DNA from: JAWWPG01 sp038254365 | GTDB taxonomy: Bacteria; Actinomycetota; Actinomycetes; Propionibacteriales; Nocardioidaceae | DNA: 49,600 bases | Assembly: GCA_038254365.1 (NCBI GenBank) | Contig: JBBSGI010000015.1 | Span: 1-49,600 of the forward strand | Direction of reading: 5' to 3' | Shown: positions 41,494 through 49,600 of the stretch, piece after piece | Layout of the letters: each line of letters starts with the position of its first letter | How positions within the stretch are numbered: position 1 is the first letter of the stretch | The notes under the pieces: model-generated | Told to the model about the DNA's origin: nothing | Databases searched by the model: none | Seen by the model: only the letters and a program-made list of their open reading frames with translations | Program-made: the position numbers and the translations under genes

Positions 41494-42003
41494 ATGACCG
41501 AACGCACTCGTCTGTTGTTGCTCGCCGATACGCATGTGCCCCGGCGTGCCTTGGACCTACCGGCCGAAGTCTGGCGCGCAGTCGACGCTGCCGACGTCGT
41601 GATCCATGCCGGTGACTGGGTCGATGCCCGGTTCCTCGATGTGCTCGAACGACGAGCGAACCGTCTGGTCGCCTGCTACGGCAACAACGACTGCGAGCCG
41701 CTGAGGAAACGGTTGCCTGAGGTGGCCCGAGCTGACATCGCCGGCATGACGTTCGCCGTCGTCCATGAGACCGGCTCCTCCCACGGACGTGAACGACGCT
41801 GCGACGAGGCGTACCCGGACGACGATGTCCTCGTGTTCGGCCATAGCCACATCCCGTGGGACACCACCACCCGGGGCGGCTTGCGGCTGCTGAACCCCGG
41901 TTCGCCGACGGACCGCCGTCGCCAGCCCAACCGCACCTACATGACCGCCGAGGCCGTCGACGGATCACTCCTCGACGTAACTCTGCACCGGCTGGTCCGG
42001 TGA
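41494..42003 (+). CDS. YfcE/MJ0936-type metallophosphoesterase
   Basis: 169 residues. All metal-ligand motifs of calcineurin-like phosphoesterases are present: LLLADTHVPRRA (D-x-H), VIHAGDWVDARF (GD), ACYGNNDCEPLR (GNND), AVVHETGSSHG (H) and VLVFGHSHIPWD (GHSH), then LLNPGSPTDRRR. This size and order match YfcE/MJ0936-type phosphodiesterases, with two divalent metals in the active site. GGAGCAGG precedes the ATG at 41494. The physiological substrate is unknown. Confidence 0.92.
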   Translation: MTERTRLLLLADTHVPRRALDLPAEVWRAVDAADVVIHAGDWVDARFLDVLERRANRLVACYGNNDCEPLRKRLPEVARADIAGMTFAVVHETGSSHGRERRCDEAYPDDDVLVFGHSHIPWDTTTRGGLRLLNPGSPTDRRRQPNRTYMTAEAVDGSLLDVTLHRLVR

Positions 42004-42066
42004 AAAGGGTTCGCTGCGCCGTCCCCCGCCGGCATGACTCGTGCGGACTGCGCTTATCGTCCCATC

Positions 42067-42804
42067 ATGGGCGTGGTCGAACTGATGCTTGTGCGTCACG
42101 GCGAGAGCATGGGCAACGTCGCTGCGGCAGCTGCGGACTCGACCGCCTCCGAGGTCGTCGAGGTCGAGCAGCGAGACGCGGACGTACCGCTGTCGCCGCT
42201 CGGTGAAGCTCAGGCAGAGGCGCTGGGCGCGGCGCTCGGTCCGCTCGAACGCGCAAACCGCCCGGATGTCTTGTTCTGCTCTCCGTACGTCCGCGCGGCC
42301 CAGACGGCACAGATCGCGCTGTCCACCGCGGGACTCGCCATGCCCCTTCGCGTCGACGAGAGGCTCCGCGACCGCGAGCTCGGAATCCTCGACATGCTCA
42401 CGACGGCCGGTGTCGAGGCGCGGTACCCGGAGGAGGCCGCGCGGCGGCGTTGGCTCGGCAAGTTCTACCATCGCCCGCCGGGTGGCGAGTCGTGGGCTGA
42501 TGTCGCGCTCCGAACGCGTACGTTGCTCACTGAGCTCGACCAGTTGTGGGACGGATGTCGGGTCCTTCTTGTGTGTCACGACGCGCTGATCCTCATCGTT
42601 CGCTACATCTGTGAGGGCCTGTCCGAGGCTCAAGTGCTCGAGATCACCAGCACGACGGTGCTCCGCAACGTTTCGGTGACGAGACTCGTCCGACCTGACG
42701 GCGCCGCGTGGACGCTCGACACCTTCAACGACGTTTCGCACCTCGAGGCGGCGAACGTTCCGGCTACGAAGCATCCCGGAGACCCGAGCGCCCTCCCAGG
42801 CTGA
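42067..42804 (+). CDS. Histidine phosphatase (phosphoglycerate-mutase-like)
   Basis: 245 residues. Catalytic motif LMLVRHGESMGNV carries the phospho-accepting His, with the second part of the pocket in LFCSPYVRAAQTAQIAL (Arg), the acid in VDERLRDRELGILDM and the second His in VLLVCHDALILI. This is the branch of small dPGM-like phosphatases, which remove phosphate from various metabolites. The ATG at 42067 is the first that places the motif at the usual distance from the N-terminus. The genes around it run in the same direction but are not overlapping. Confidence 0.9.
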   Translation: MGVVELMLVRHGESMGNVAAAAADSTASEVVEVEQRDADVPLSPLGEAQAEALGAALGPLERANRPDVLFCSPYVRAAQTAQIALSTAGLAMPLRVDERLRDRELGILDMLTTAGVEARYPEEAARRRWLGKFYHRPPGGESWADVALRTRTLLTELDQLWDGCRVLLVCHDALILIVRYICEGLSEAQVLEITSTTVLRNVSVTRLVRPDGAAWTLDTFNDVSHLEAANVPATKHPGDPSALPG

Positions 42805-42890
42805 GGTCACCCGATTGGGTCCTCGGGGGCGAGCGCCAGGCCTCGTGGTTGCTGACCAATCGCCGGTGAGGAAGGGCGTAGCGTCGGAAG

Positions 42891-43097
42891 ATGCCGCGCA
42901 AGCGTCTCTACTTCTGGCTGATGGGAACCTGCCTGGTGTTGATCGTGCTGGCGTGGAACGTCGTGCGCCTCTTCTCGGTCCCGCTCGCCATCGCCATGAG
43001 TGCGGTGGCCGCCGTCATCCCGCCGACCGCCGCGATCGTTGCCAACTTCGGGCGAGCAAGCTCGACTTCGCGGCGTGCGGACACCGACGACTACTGA
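42891..43097 (+). CDS. DUF3099 family membrane protein
   Basis: 68 residues with two hydrophobic helices (FWLMGTCLVLIVLAWNVV and PLAIAMSAVAAVIPPTAAIV) and the conserved N/basic end (ANFGRA). The YFWLMGTC..VLAWNVVRLFSVP..AMS..A.VIPP.AAIVAN pattern is that of DUF3099, a family confined to actinobacteria and of unknown function. GGAAG precedes the ATG. Confidence 0.85.
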   Translation: MPRKRLYFWLMGTCLVLIVLAWNVVRLFSVPLAIAMSAVAAVIPPTAAIVANFGRASSTSRRADTDDY

Positions 43098-43285
43098 TCA
43101 AGCGAGACCGTCACGCGGTGTTCGGCGGCAATCCCCTTCCTTCGGGCATGGCTCGAGACCATCTACAGATCCGACCGGATCGAAGATCCAGTGTCCATCG
43201 GTGGCGAGCCGGGTCCCCCGGTAGTACGGTCGGCCTGTCTGTGGGCCGACCGGGCCGGGCAGAGACCCGATGTGAGGTGACGCAC

Positions 43286-44929
43286 GTGGCTACAACCGAA
43301 TCCAGCGCCCCAACGACCTACCACCTCAAACGCGACATCGGACTGCTCGGTCTCACGATGGTGTCGCTCGGCTCCATCATTGGTTCCGGCTGGCTGCTCG
43401 GTGCGTTGTACGGCGCCCAGGCGGCCGGACCGGCGTCCCTGATCTCCTGGGTCCTGGGCGGTGCCATGCTCGCCGTCCTCGCCCTGGTGCACGCCGAGCT
43501 GGGAGCGGCCTACCCCGTGGCGGGCGGCACCGCACGGTTCCCCAACTTTGCGTTCGGCACGCTCACCGGCTTCACCGCCGGCTGGGCGGCATACCTGCAG
43601 GCGGTCACGATCGCACCGATCGAGGTCGAGGCGAGCCTGACCTATCTCAACAACATCAACTGGGTGAAGGACAACCTGGATCTCGTCAATGCCAACGCCA
43701 CGTTGACGGCGTCGGGTCTCTTCTTTGCCACCTTGTTGATGCTGGTGTTCACCATCATAAACATCGTCGGGGTGAAGTTCCTCTCCGACAGCAACACGAT
43801 CACCGTCATCTGGAAGTTCGCCGTGCCAGCGTTGACCGTCGTCGTGCTGCTGACGCTCCAGTTCCATGGTTCCAACTTCACCGCGGGCGGTGGATTTGCG
43901 CCGTTCGGCGCGCACGGCGTCTTCGCCGCTCTTCCTGCTGGACTCATCTTCGCGATGCAGGGTTTCGAGCAGGCGATCCAGATGGGTGGCGAGGCGCGCA
44001 ACCCGCAGAAGGACATCGCGCGTGCGGTTATCATCGCGATGCTCATCGGCACGGCGCTCTACATTGCGCTCGAGGTCGCTTTCATCGGTGGGCTGGATCC
44101 GGCGAACCTCAAGCACGGGTGGGCGAACCCGATCCCGGCCGGAGACTTCGGGCCGTACGCAACGCTCGCGACGGCGGCCGGTGCCGCCTGGTTGGCCTCG
44201 GTGCTCTACGTCGACGCGTTCATCTCCCCCGCCGGCACCGGTCTGCTTTATCTCGGCACGTCGTCTCGCCTGTCGTACGCGCTGGGCCGGGAACGCACCG
44301 CGCCGAAGCGGCTCGCCAAGGTCAACAAACGAGGCGTTCCGCTCTACTCGATCATTCTCGCCTTCATCATCGGCGAGTTCGCGTTCCTGCCGTTCCCGAG
44401 CTGGCAGTCCCTTGTCGGCCTGGTGACCGAGGCGACGGCCGTCATGTACGCTTTCGCGCCGGTATCGCTGACGGCGCTGCGGGAACGCGACGCTGAGCGC
44501 GAGCGTCCGTACCGGCTCCCGATGCCGGGCTTGCTTTCGCCCGTGGCGTTCGTCGCGGCCAACTGGATCATCTACTTCAGCACGTTCGAGGCGAACTGGA
44601 AGCTGCTTGCGGCAATCGGATTTGGCTTCATTCTGTTCGCGGGTGCCTGGACAACGACGTCGGCGGAGAAGCGGCCGGACATCGACTGGTACGGCTGGGT
44701 GTGGGTCCCGCCCTGGCTGATCGGAATGACGGTCATCGGGTACTACGGACGGTACGGCGGCAAGGCGTCGAGCATCATGCCGAACTGGATCGATCTGATC
44801 GTCGTCACCGCCTTCAGCCTGGTGATCTTCTATTTCGCCGTGACCCGGGCGGTGGAGAGCGACAAGGTCCGGGAGCTGGTCGACGCCGAAGAAGAGGAGC
44901 TGAGGTCCGGGCCTGATCTCAACGTGTGA
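43286..44929 (+). CDS. APC-family amino-acid permease
   Basis: 547 residues from a GTG at 43286, preceded by GAGGTG. Helix 1 carries the unwound substrate motif LGSIIGSGWLLGALYGA (GSG-x-G), followed by LISWVLGGAMLAVLALVHAE and the aromatic/proline-rich AYPVAGGTARFPNFAFG. Around 12 helices can be traced, with the helix 6 region GLIFAMQGFEQAIQMGGEAR (F-x-GFE motif of APC members) and NPQKDIARAV. This is a proton-coupled amino-acid or amine transporter; the substrate is not evident. An acidic helix (AEEEELRSG) ends the protein. Confidence 0.9.
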   Translation: MATTESSAPTTYHLKRDIGLLGLTMVSLGSIIGSGWLLGALYGAQAAGPASLISWVLGGAMLAVLALVHAELGAAYPVAGGTARFPNFAFGTLTGFTAGWAAYLQAVTIAPIEVEASLTYLNNINWVKDNLDLVNANATLTASGLFFATLLMLVFTIINIVGVKFLSDSNTITVIWKFAVPALTVVVLLTLQFHGSNFTAGGGFAPFGAHGVFAALPAGLIFAMQGFEQAIQMGGEARNPQKDIARAVIIAMLIGTALYIALEVAFIGGLDPANLKHGWANPIPAGDFGPYATLATAAGAAWLASVLYVDAFISPAGTGLLYLGTSSRLSYALGRERTAPKRLAKVNKRGVPLYSIILAFIIGEFAFLPFPSWQSLVGLVTEATAVMYAFAPVSLTALRERDAERERPYRLPMPGLLSPVAFVAANWIIYFSTFEANWKLLAAIGFGFILFAGAWTTTSAEKRPDIDWYGWVWVPPWLIGMTVIGYYGRYGGKASSIMPNWIDLIVVTAFSLVIFYFAVTRAVESDKVRELVDAEEEELRSGPDLNV

Positions 44930-45093
44930 TGTCGACGCCGACCGGCAGCGTCACACGCTGAGCCCAGCGAGGTTGTCCCCGGCTCAGCGCGGGTTGGTCT
45001 CCCGAATCACGGCCATGGTGCGGCGTTCGCTCGCCCGGCACATCGTTCATGGAACGTAACCTCTCGCACGTCGGCAGGCGTACGATGCCGACG

Positions 45094-45525
45094 CTACTGC
45101 GTTCCGGCCACGTAGGACTCGAGCTGGTCACGTTCGAACTGAAGCTCTCCGAGCCGGGACTTGACGATGTCACCGATCGAGACGATGCCGCGCAGCACTC
45201 CGTCGACCACAACCGGGACGTGACGAACTCGGTGCTCGGTCATCAGCTGCTGGAGGCTGTTGACGTCGTCGTCAGTTGAACAGGTGTGGACCTTCTTGGT
45301 CATGATCGACGAGACCGGTTCGTCGAGCACATCGGTCGTCGTCACGAGCCGCCGGACGACGTCGCGCTCGGACACGATGCCCATGACGGCGCGCGAGTCC
45401 TCACTCACCACGACCGCGCCGATGTTGTGCTCTGCCAGCAGCTCGATCAAGTCGCGCACCGAGCTGTCCGGGCAGATCGTGACCACGTCGTCGCCCTTGC
45501 CCCTGAGCACTTGGCGGATCAGCAT
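45094..45525 (-). CDS. CBS-domain pair protein
   Basis: 143 residues made of two CBS motifs: VVTICPDSSVRDLIELLAEH, NIGAVVVSEDSRAVMGIVSE and RDVVRRL for the first; VHTCSTDDDVNSLQQLMTEH, RVRHVPVVVDGVLRGIVSIG and DIVKSRL for the second. Paired CBS domains bind adenosyl nucleotides (AMP, ATP, SAM or NAD) as energy sensors. It stands alone as a soluble protein; the partner is unknown. Confidence 0.92.
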   Translation of the reverse strand: MLIRQVLRGKGDDVVTICPDSSVRDLIELLAEHNIGAVVVSEDSRAVMGIVSERDVVRRLVTTTDVLDEPVSSIMTKKVHTCSTDDDVNSLQQLMTEHRVRHVPVVVDGVLRGIVSIGDIVKSRLGELQFERDQLESYVAGTQ

Positions 45526-45682
45526 GCTTCAACTCCCGGCGCTTCGGCTCGTACTTCGTTCGAGGTTAGCGTCTCGATCTGCCGAAGGCACGCCGCGATC
45601 GGCTTCCTGACGCGGCGGCGATCCGCTCCTGGCGCCGAGTCGACTTCTGACGACACGGTCCGTTCTGCGAGGATGACCCGCG

Positions 45683-46423
45683 ATGACTCTCGTCCTCGAC
45701 TCCCCGGCCATGTGCCGCGACGTTCGACGCTTCACGGTTCACCCGGCCTGGGTCGTCGGACCTGTCGGCGTCTGGGTCACCACCATCCTGCTGCTGGACT
45801 CCGAGGGCAGCCGGTCGCTGCAACGTGGACTAGGAATCGCCACCTGGATCGTCCTGCTTGCGGTGTTGTCCCGTGCGACGCCGTTGGTCCGGGCGCAGGC
45901 CTTGGTCGTCGTCGCGTTTGCAACCGTCGTCGAGTACACGTTCTCGCCGGTTCTCGGCGTCTACACGTACCGCTTCGACAACGTCCCGATGTACGTTCCC
46001 CCCGGGCACGGGCTCGTGTACGTCGCGGCGCTGGCGATCGGTGAGCTGGTCTGGGTCCGCAATAGGCTGATGCTCCTGCGGGTTGTTGTCGTCGTCGCCG
46101 GCGGTGCGTACGCGGCGTACGGAGTCCTGGTGTCGGCCCGTCCGGATGCTCTGGGCGTGTTCTGGTACGCGTGCCTGGTTGGCTTCTTGTTCCTGGGTCC
46201 CTCGCCCGGCCTGTACGTCGGCGCATTCGTCGTCGTCACCTACCTCGAGCTGCTCGGTACGTCGGTGGGGACCTGGACCTGGCACGCACATGACCCAACC
46301 GGCATCGTCTCGATCGGAAACCCGCCGTCGGGCGCCGCTGGTGGCTACGGATGGTTCGACCTGGCGGCATTGTTCGTCGGCCGGCGCCTGTTAGCCGGAT
46401 GGAAGCACCAAAGAACCCCTTGA
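45683..46423 (+). CDS. Integral membrane protein, unknown function
   Basis: 246 residues with seven or eight hydrophobic helices (for example WVVGPVGVWVTTILLLD, GIATWIVLLAVLSRATP, ALVVVAFATVVEYTFS, LRVVVVVAGGAYAAYGVLV, YVGAFVVVTYLELLGTSVG). Loop motifs YTYRFDNVPMYVPPGHGLVY and GTWTWHAHDPTGIVSIGNPP contain conserved-looking aromatic, His and Pro residues and could form an active site at the membrane surface. I recall similar uncharacterised proteins in actinobacteria and a distant likeness to carotenoid-hydratase-type membrane proteins, but no firm family can be given. Confidence 0.78.
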   Translation: MTLVLDSPAMCRDVRRFTVHPAWVVGPVGVWVTTILLLDSEGSRSLQRGLGIATWIVLLAVLSRATPLVRAQALVVVAFATVVEYTFSPVLGVYTYRFDNVPMYVPPGHGLVYVAALAIGELVWVRNRLMLLRVVVVVAGGAYAAYGVLVSARPDALGVFWYACLVGFLFLGPSPGLYVGAFVVVTYLELLGTSVGTWTWHAHDPTGIVSIGNPPSGAAGGYGWFDLAALFVGRRLLAGWKHQRTP

Positions 46424-46456
46424 CGGTCGGCGGGTGCCTCCTCCAGACTGGCAAAC

Positions 46457-47038
46457 ATGTCTTTGGAGGTCAGTTCGCTACGGGCGCTCGCCCACCCAAC
46501 CCGGCTCCAGATGCTGTCGCTGTTGACCGGGACCGAGCTGTGTGCCGCGGATGTCGCCCGAGAGCTGGGGATCAGCCAGGCCAATGCGTCGTACCACCTG
46601 CGTCAGCTGGCCGCCGCCGGTGAGGTCGTCGACGCGGGGGAGAAGCACGTCCGTGGTGGTGTGGCGAAGCTCTACCGGCACCCGTACGAGTCGAGGAACG
46701 AGGACGTCGGCCGCACGTCCGGGGGCGACGATGCGAACACCAGGCTCTACTTCGAGACCCTGGCCGCCGAGCTGACCCGACGGTCGGCCCTGCGGCGCCG
46801 GGGACAGATGTCGACGACCACCGACGCCGAGCTCTGGGTCAGCCCCACGGAGTGGGCCACGGTCGTCGAGGCGACCGCCGCAGCGTCCCTCCGGCTGCAC
46901 AGGGTCGCCAAGCCACCACGGAGCACGGGCACCATCCGGGTGTCGGTGACCGAGGCACTGTTCGTGATGACAACCGACAATCCGACAACCGAGAGTGCGG
47001 CGGCCGGCGAACAGGCCACCGCCACCGAACGCCCATGA
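46457..47038 (+). CDS. ArsR-like regulator of the following exporter
   Basis: 193 residues. N-terminal winged helix: SLRALAHPTRLQMLSLLTGT, CAADVARELGISQANASYHL, RQLAAAGEVVDAGEKHVRGG, typical of ArsR proteins. A C-terminal extension of about 100 residues (YFETLAAELTRRSALRRRGQ, SPTEWATVVEATAAASLRLH) is longer than in plain ArsR proteins and may bind the ligand. The stop overlaps the MFS start by 4 bp (ATGA, 47035-47038), so the regulator and exporter are coupled, a common drug-resistance arrangement. Confidence 0.9.
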   Translation: MSLEVSSLRALAHPTRLQMLSLLTGTELCAADVARELGISQANASYHLRQLAAAGEVVDAGEKHVRGGVAKLYRHPYESRNEDVGRTSGGDDANTRLYFETLAAELTRRSALRRRGQMSTTTDAELWVSPTEWATVVEATAAASLRLHRVAKPPRSTGTIRVSVTEALFVMTTDNPTTESAAAGEQATATERP

Positions 47039-48294
47039 TGACGTCCACCGTCCGCGGCCGGGAGACGCTCGCGCCGTTGCGCGAGCGTTCGTTCCGGTTG
47101 TTCTTCCTCGGCCGCGCACTGTCGATGTTGGGGAGCGCGATGGCCGGCATCGCGCTCGCGTTCGCCGTCCTCGACCTGACCGGGTCAGCATCCGACCTCG
47201 GGATCGTGCTCGCCGCATTCAGCATCCCGATGATCGTCTTCATGCTCGTCGGCGGCGTGGTGGCCGACCGGCTGTCGCGAAGCCTGATCCTTCAGGTCTC
47301 GCACCTCGGTGCCGCGGCGACTCAGGGGATCGTCGCGCTCCTGTTGATCACCGGGCATCCACCGCTGTGGTCGATCGTCGTCCTCGAGTTCGTCAACGGC
47401 GTCATCGTCGCGTTCACGTTTCCTGCCCTGCAAGGTGTCGTACCGCAGGTCACGCGACGCGAGCACCTGCAGCAGGCGAACGCCGTGATGGCCCTGGCCC
47501 GCAACGCCACGACAATCATCGGTCCGTCGGTCGCCGGCCTTCTCGTCGTCACCGTCGGCTCCGGCTGGGCGATCGCCTTCGACTCGTTCTCGTACCTTGT
47601 CGCCGGCGCATGCATGGCGCGGCTGCGGTTGAAGGCAGCCGAACGGAGCACCAGCAGCTCGATGATCCACGACCTCAGGGTCGGCTGGACGGAGTTCAGC
47701 TCACGGACCTGGCTGTGGGTGATCGTGCTGGCGGCCGGCGTCATGGTGTGCGTACAGGTCGGCGTGCTGTCGACGCTCGGCCCGGCCATCGCGAAGGACT
47801 CCATCGGCAAGGGTCCATGGGGGCTGGTCCTCAGCACGGAGGCGGTCGGTTTCCTGCTGATGAGCCTGCTGTTGCTCCGCGTCTCGATCAAGTATCCGCT
47901 GCGGGTCGGGATGCTGGGCTGGGTGCTGCCGGCGGCTTTGATGATCGTGCTGGGGATCCATCCGAGCACGCTGCCTCTGATGGCTGTCGCGTTCCTCGCC
48001 GGCATGGGGACGGAGCTGTTCGGGATCGGCTGGAGCACCGCCCTGCAGGAGAACATCCCGCTGGAATCGCTCTCGCGGGTGGCGTCGTACGACGCCCTGG
48101 GATCCTTCGTCGCGATGCCGGTCGGTCAGCTCCTCGCCGGCCCGTTGGCCGGCTTGTTCGGCCGGGAGACGGTGGCCGTCGGTGGTGGAGTGATCTTCGG
48201 CGTGACGGCACTGGCGACGCTGGCGTCGTCATCCGTACGCAATCTTCAACGCTCAGCTGCCGCGCTCGAGGCCGTCGAGTCCGCCACCTCCTGA
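47035..48294 (+). CDS. MFS transporter (MDR-type exporter)
   Basis: 419 residues with about 12 helices: SFRLFFLGRALSMLGSAMAG, AFAVLDLTGSASDLGIVLAA and motif A (VGGVVADRLSRSLILQ), motif C-like region (LARNATTIIGPSVAGLLVVT). This is the DHA3-like/enterobactin-exporter-like branch of MFS. It is translated in coupling with the ArsR regulator, so it is likely induced by its substrate, probably a toxic or signalling small molecule. The identity is not evident. Confidence 0.9.
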   Translation: MMTSTVRGRETLAPLRERSFRLFFLGRALSMLGSAMAGIALAFAVLDLTGSASDLGIVLAAFSIPMIVFMLVGGVVADRLSRSLILQVSHLGAAATQGIVALLLITGHPPLWSIVVLEFVNGVIVAFTFPALQGVVPQVTRREHLQQANAVMALARNATTIIGPSVAGLLVVTVGSGWAIAFDSFSYLVAGACMARLRLKAAERSTSSSMIHDLRVGWTEFSSRTWLWVIVLAAGVMVCVQVGVLSTLGPAIAKDSIGKGPWGLVLSTEAVGFLLMSLLLLRVSIKYPLRVGMLGWVLPAALMIVLGIHPSTLPLMAVAFLAGMGTELFGIGWSTALQENIPLESLSRVASYDALGSFVAMPVGQLLAGPLAGLFGRETVAVGGGVIFGVTALATLASSSVRNLQRSAAALEAVESATS

Positions 48295-48305
48295 TCACAG
48301 CTCGC

Positions 48306-49187
48306 CTAGTCGTCCGCGGGCGCAGGCTTTCGGGCTGAGGAGATGTCACGGACGTTGTCGGTCGGCGTGTCGTCGCCGCCGGAATCCCGGACCGGGGCGG
48401 CGTCGTCGCCGAGGAGCGCGAGCACGTCATCGTGCAGCCGGCCGTTCGTAGCCACGGCGTTGCCGCCATGTGGACCGGGCGCGCCGTCCAGCGAGGTGAA
48501 GCGTCCACCGGCCTCCTCGACGACGACGCTGATGGCGGCCATGTCGTGCATCGCGAGCACGGGTTCGGCTGCGATGTCGACCGCCCCCTCGGCGACCAGC
48601 ATGTACGACCAGAAGTCGCCGAACGCCCGCGAACGCCAGCATCGTCGCAGCAGCGTGAGCATGCCGTCGAGCCGATCTCGATGTTCCCAACCGTGCAACG
48701 ACGAGTACGAGAAGGACGCGTCCGCGATCTCGGCGACGTCGGAAACCCGGCACGGGGCTGCGGAGAACAGGGACCGACCCGTCCACGCACCGTCGCCGTG
48801 CGCCGCCCACCAGCGTCGGCCGATGGCCGGGGCGGACACGACCCCCGCCACCACCTGGTCCTCGACGAGAAGTGCGATCAGGGTTGCCCAGACCGGCACT
48901 CCGCGGACGAAGTTCTTGGTGCCGTCGATCGGGTCGACCACCCATCGGCGCGGGCCCCAACCGCTGGTGCCGTGCTCCTCGCCGACGACGGCGTCCCGCG
49001 GCCGCGCTCGGCCCAGCGAACGCCGGATCACGTCCTCGACCCGCTCGTCTGCGTCGCTGACCGGGGACAGGTCGGGCTTGGTCACGACGTGGAGGTCTGC
49101 CGCCTTGAACCGATCCATGGTGAGCGCGTCGGCGTCGTCGGCGAGGATGTGAGCGAGCCGCAGATCGTCGGTGTGGTCGGATGGCAT
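48306..49187 (-). CDS. hisN: Inositol-monophosphatase family phosphatase (HisN-like)
   Basis: 293 residues from ATG 49187. The lithium-sensitive Mg-phosphatase motifs are complete: VVGEEHGTSG (Glu ligand), RRWVVDPIDGTKNFVRGVPV (D-P-I-D-G-T) and MHDMAAISVVVEEAGGRFTS (late W/H-D-x-A with the third Asp), with WSYMLVAEGAVDIAAEPV. Its size and DPIDGTKNFVRGVPVWATLI text are closest to actinobacterial HisN histidinol-phosphate phosphatases, but the family also includes inositol phosphatases, so the symbol is tentative. A Ser/Asp-rich tail follows about residue 260. It is convergent with the MFS gene. Confidence 0.82.
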   Translation of the reverse strand: MPSDHTDDLRLAHILADDADALTMDRFKAADLHVVTKPDLSPVSDADERVEDVIRRSLGRARPRDAVVGEEHGTSGWGPRRWVVDPIDGTKNFVRGVPVWATLIALLVEDQVVAGVVSAPAIGRRWWAAHGDGAWTGRSLFSAAPCRVSDVAEIADASFSYSSLHGWEHRDRLDGMLTLLRRCWRSRAFGDFWSYMLVAEGAVDIAAEPVLAMHDMAAISVVVEEAGGRFTSLDGAPGPHGGNAVATNGRLHDDVLALLGDDAAPVRDSGGDDTPTDNVRDISSARKPAPADD

Positions 49188-49298
49188 GAGACTCAGCGTA
49201 TTGCGTCGCCTGCGCACCAAGCAGTCTGTCGCGGCTGGAGTCCATGAATCGACACGAGACCGAGGTCGATTCCCGTGTCGAGCAATGATCAGAACCTG
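49188..49298. other. Upstream region of the phosphatase gene
   Basis: Presumed promoter region; nothing else seen. Confidence 0.3.
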
Positions 49299-49600
49299 GT
49301 GTGCCACGAACGTTGGAGGTGCGGCGTGTAGGTAGTCGTGTCCGAAGACGGTGCTGTGCAGCTGATGAAGGTTGGCCCTTCGGAGTCGCCCTGCGGGGGG
49401 AGGCTTCAAACCGCCTCATGCTGCGTCGGTCGTGAGGCCGGGGTGGTGAGCGATGAGGAGAAGGCACCCGAGAGGTGTCAGGTGGGGACCGGGAAGGCGA
49501 ACGCGAGTGAATCGCTGAGGACGTGTCGAGATGATTGAACATGACATCGAAACCGGGGTTTCAGGTTGTCTCCGGGATGAGCCTGGCGGGTGCCCGCTGA
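49299..49600 (+). other. Possible 5' part of a group II intron
   Basis: No protein-like frame. From GTGTGCC (about 49299) or GTGCG (49319), both fitting the GUGYG 5' consensus, the text consists of short GC helices and GA-rich joints. The stretch GGCGAACGCGAGTGAATCG at about 49496-49514, then CTGAGGACGTGTCG, resembles domain I of bacterial group II introns. The reverse-transcriptase gene and domain V would lie beyond the window. This is a resemblance from memory and needs a covariance search. Confidence 0.33.

Noticed and set aside
44924..44956. CGTGTGA/TCACACG inverted repeat at the end of the APC permease gene
   Set aside because: Only 7 bp with a long loop; too weak to call a terminator.
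1..49600. CRISPR arrays, tRNA and rRNA genes
   Set aside because: No regularly spaced repeats, no tRNA cloverleaf with a TTCGAAT-type loop and no rRNA conserved stretch were seen on reading; small RNAs could still have been missed.

Overview
The window is GC-rich DNA with long GC3-biased genes, many GTG starts, 4-bp ATGA/GTGA gene overlaps and families typical of high-GC Gram-positives (DUF3099, DUF6766, DUF4242, class F-like sortase, PadR/TetR/ArsR regulators, large LuxR regulators). This points to a chromosome of an actinomycete (Actinomycetota). I cannot fix the genus from sequence alone. I found no rRNA, tRNA or CRISPR array.

Left third (1-17,000): a patchwork of small regulator/target pairs and gene fossils. 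It has a DUF4242 gene and a large ATPase-LuxR regulator, two VOC proteins, a MarR/VOC divergent pair with a clear repeated operator, a secreted lipoprotein, a TetR/hemerythrin divergent pair, a PadR regulator facing a SnoaL/membrane-exporter operon, and an ArsR-SRPBCC operon. Between them lie decayed genes: a kdpE-type response regulator, a beta-propeller lipoprotein, a cupin, a probable M78 peptidase piece, an aldo/keto reductase tail, a frameshifted hemerythrin, an IS6-family end that seems to have beheaded a tetR gene, and a truncated IS481-family element.

Middle (17,000-32,800): a LuxR/TPR regulator diverges from an MFS exporter and FAD oxidoreductase operon. A ubiB gene has lost its kinase N-terminus at the edge of an IS3-family element that carries an extra inverted end fragment. 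Next come an OmpR-type response regulator and histidine kinase, convergent with a four-gene operon (lipoprotein, two ABC ATPases, one large FtsX-type permease). A scrambled IS6-family relic follows.

Right third (32,800-49,600): mostly intact genes. There are two lipoproteins flanking an internally duplicated DUF6766 membrane protein, one lipoprotein with a methionine-rich repeat, then a sugar ABC importer (binding protein, strong intercistronic hairpin, two permeases, small coupled membrane protein). A surface cluster follows: cupredoxin, sortase, and a wall-anchored EF-hand/CHRD-like protein with a non-canonical sorting motif. Then come a metallophosphoesterase, a histidine phosphatase, DUF3099, an APC amino-acid permease, a CBS-pair protein, an unknown membrane protein, an ArsR-MFS operon and an inositol-monophosphatase-type enzyme. 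The window ends in sequence that may be the 5' part of a group II intron.

No single striking new defence or mobile system is visible. The most promising items are the sortase/substrate/cupredoxin cluster, the two-ATPase/one-permease lipoprotein operon next to a two-component system, the duplicated DUF6766 protein with its Met-rich lipoprotein neighbour, and the scrambled insertion-sequence relics.
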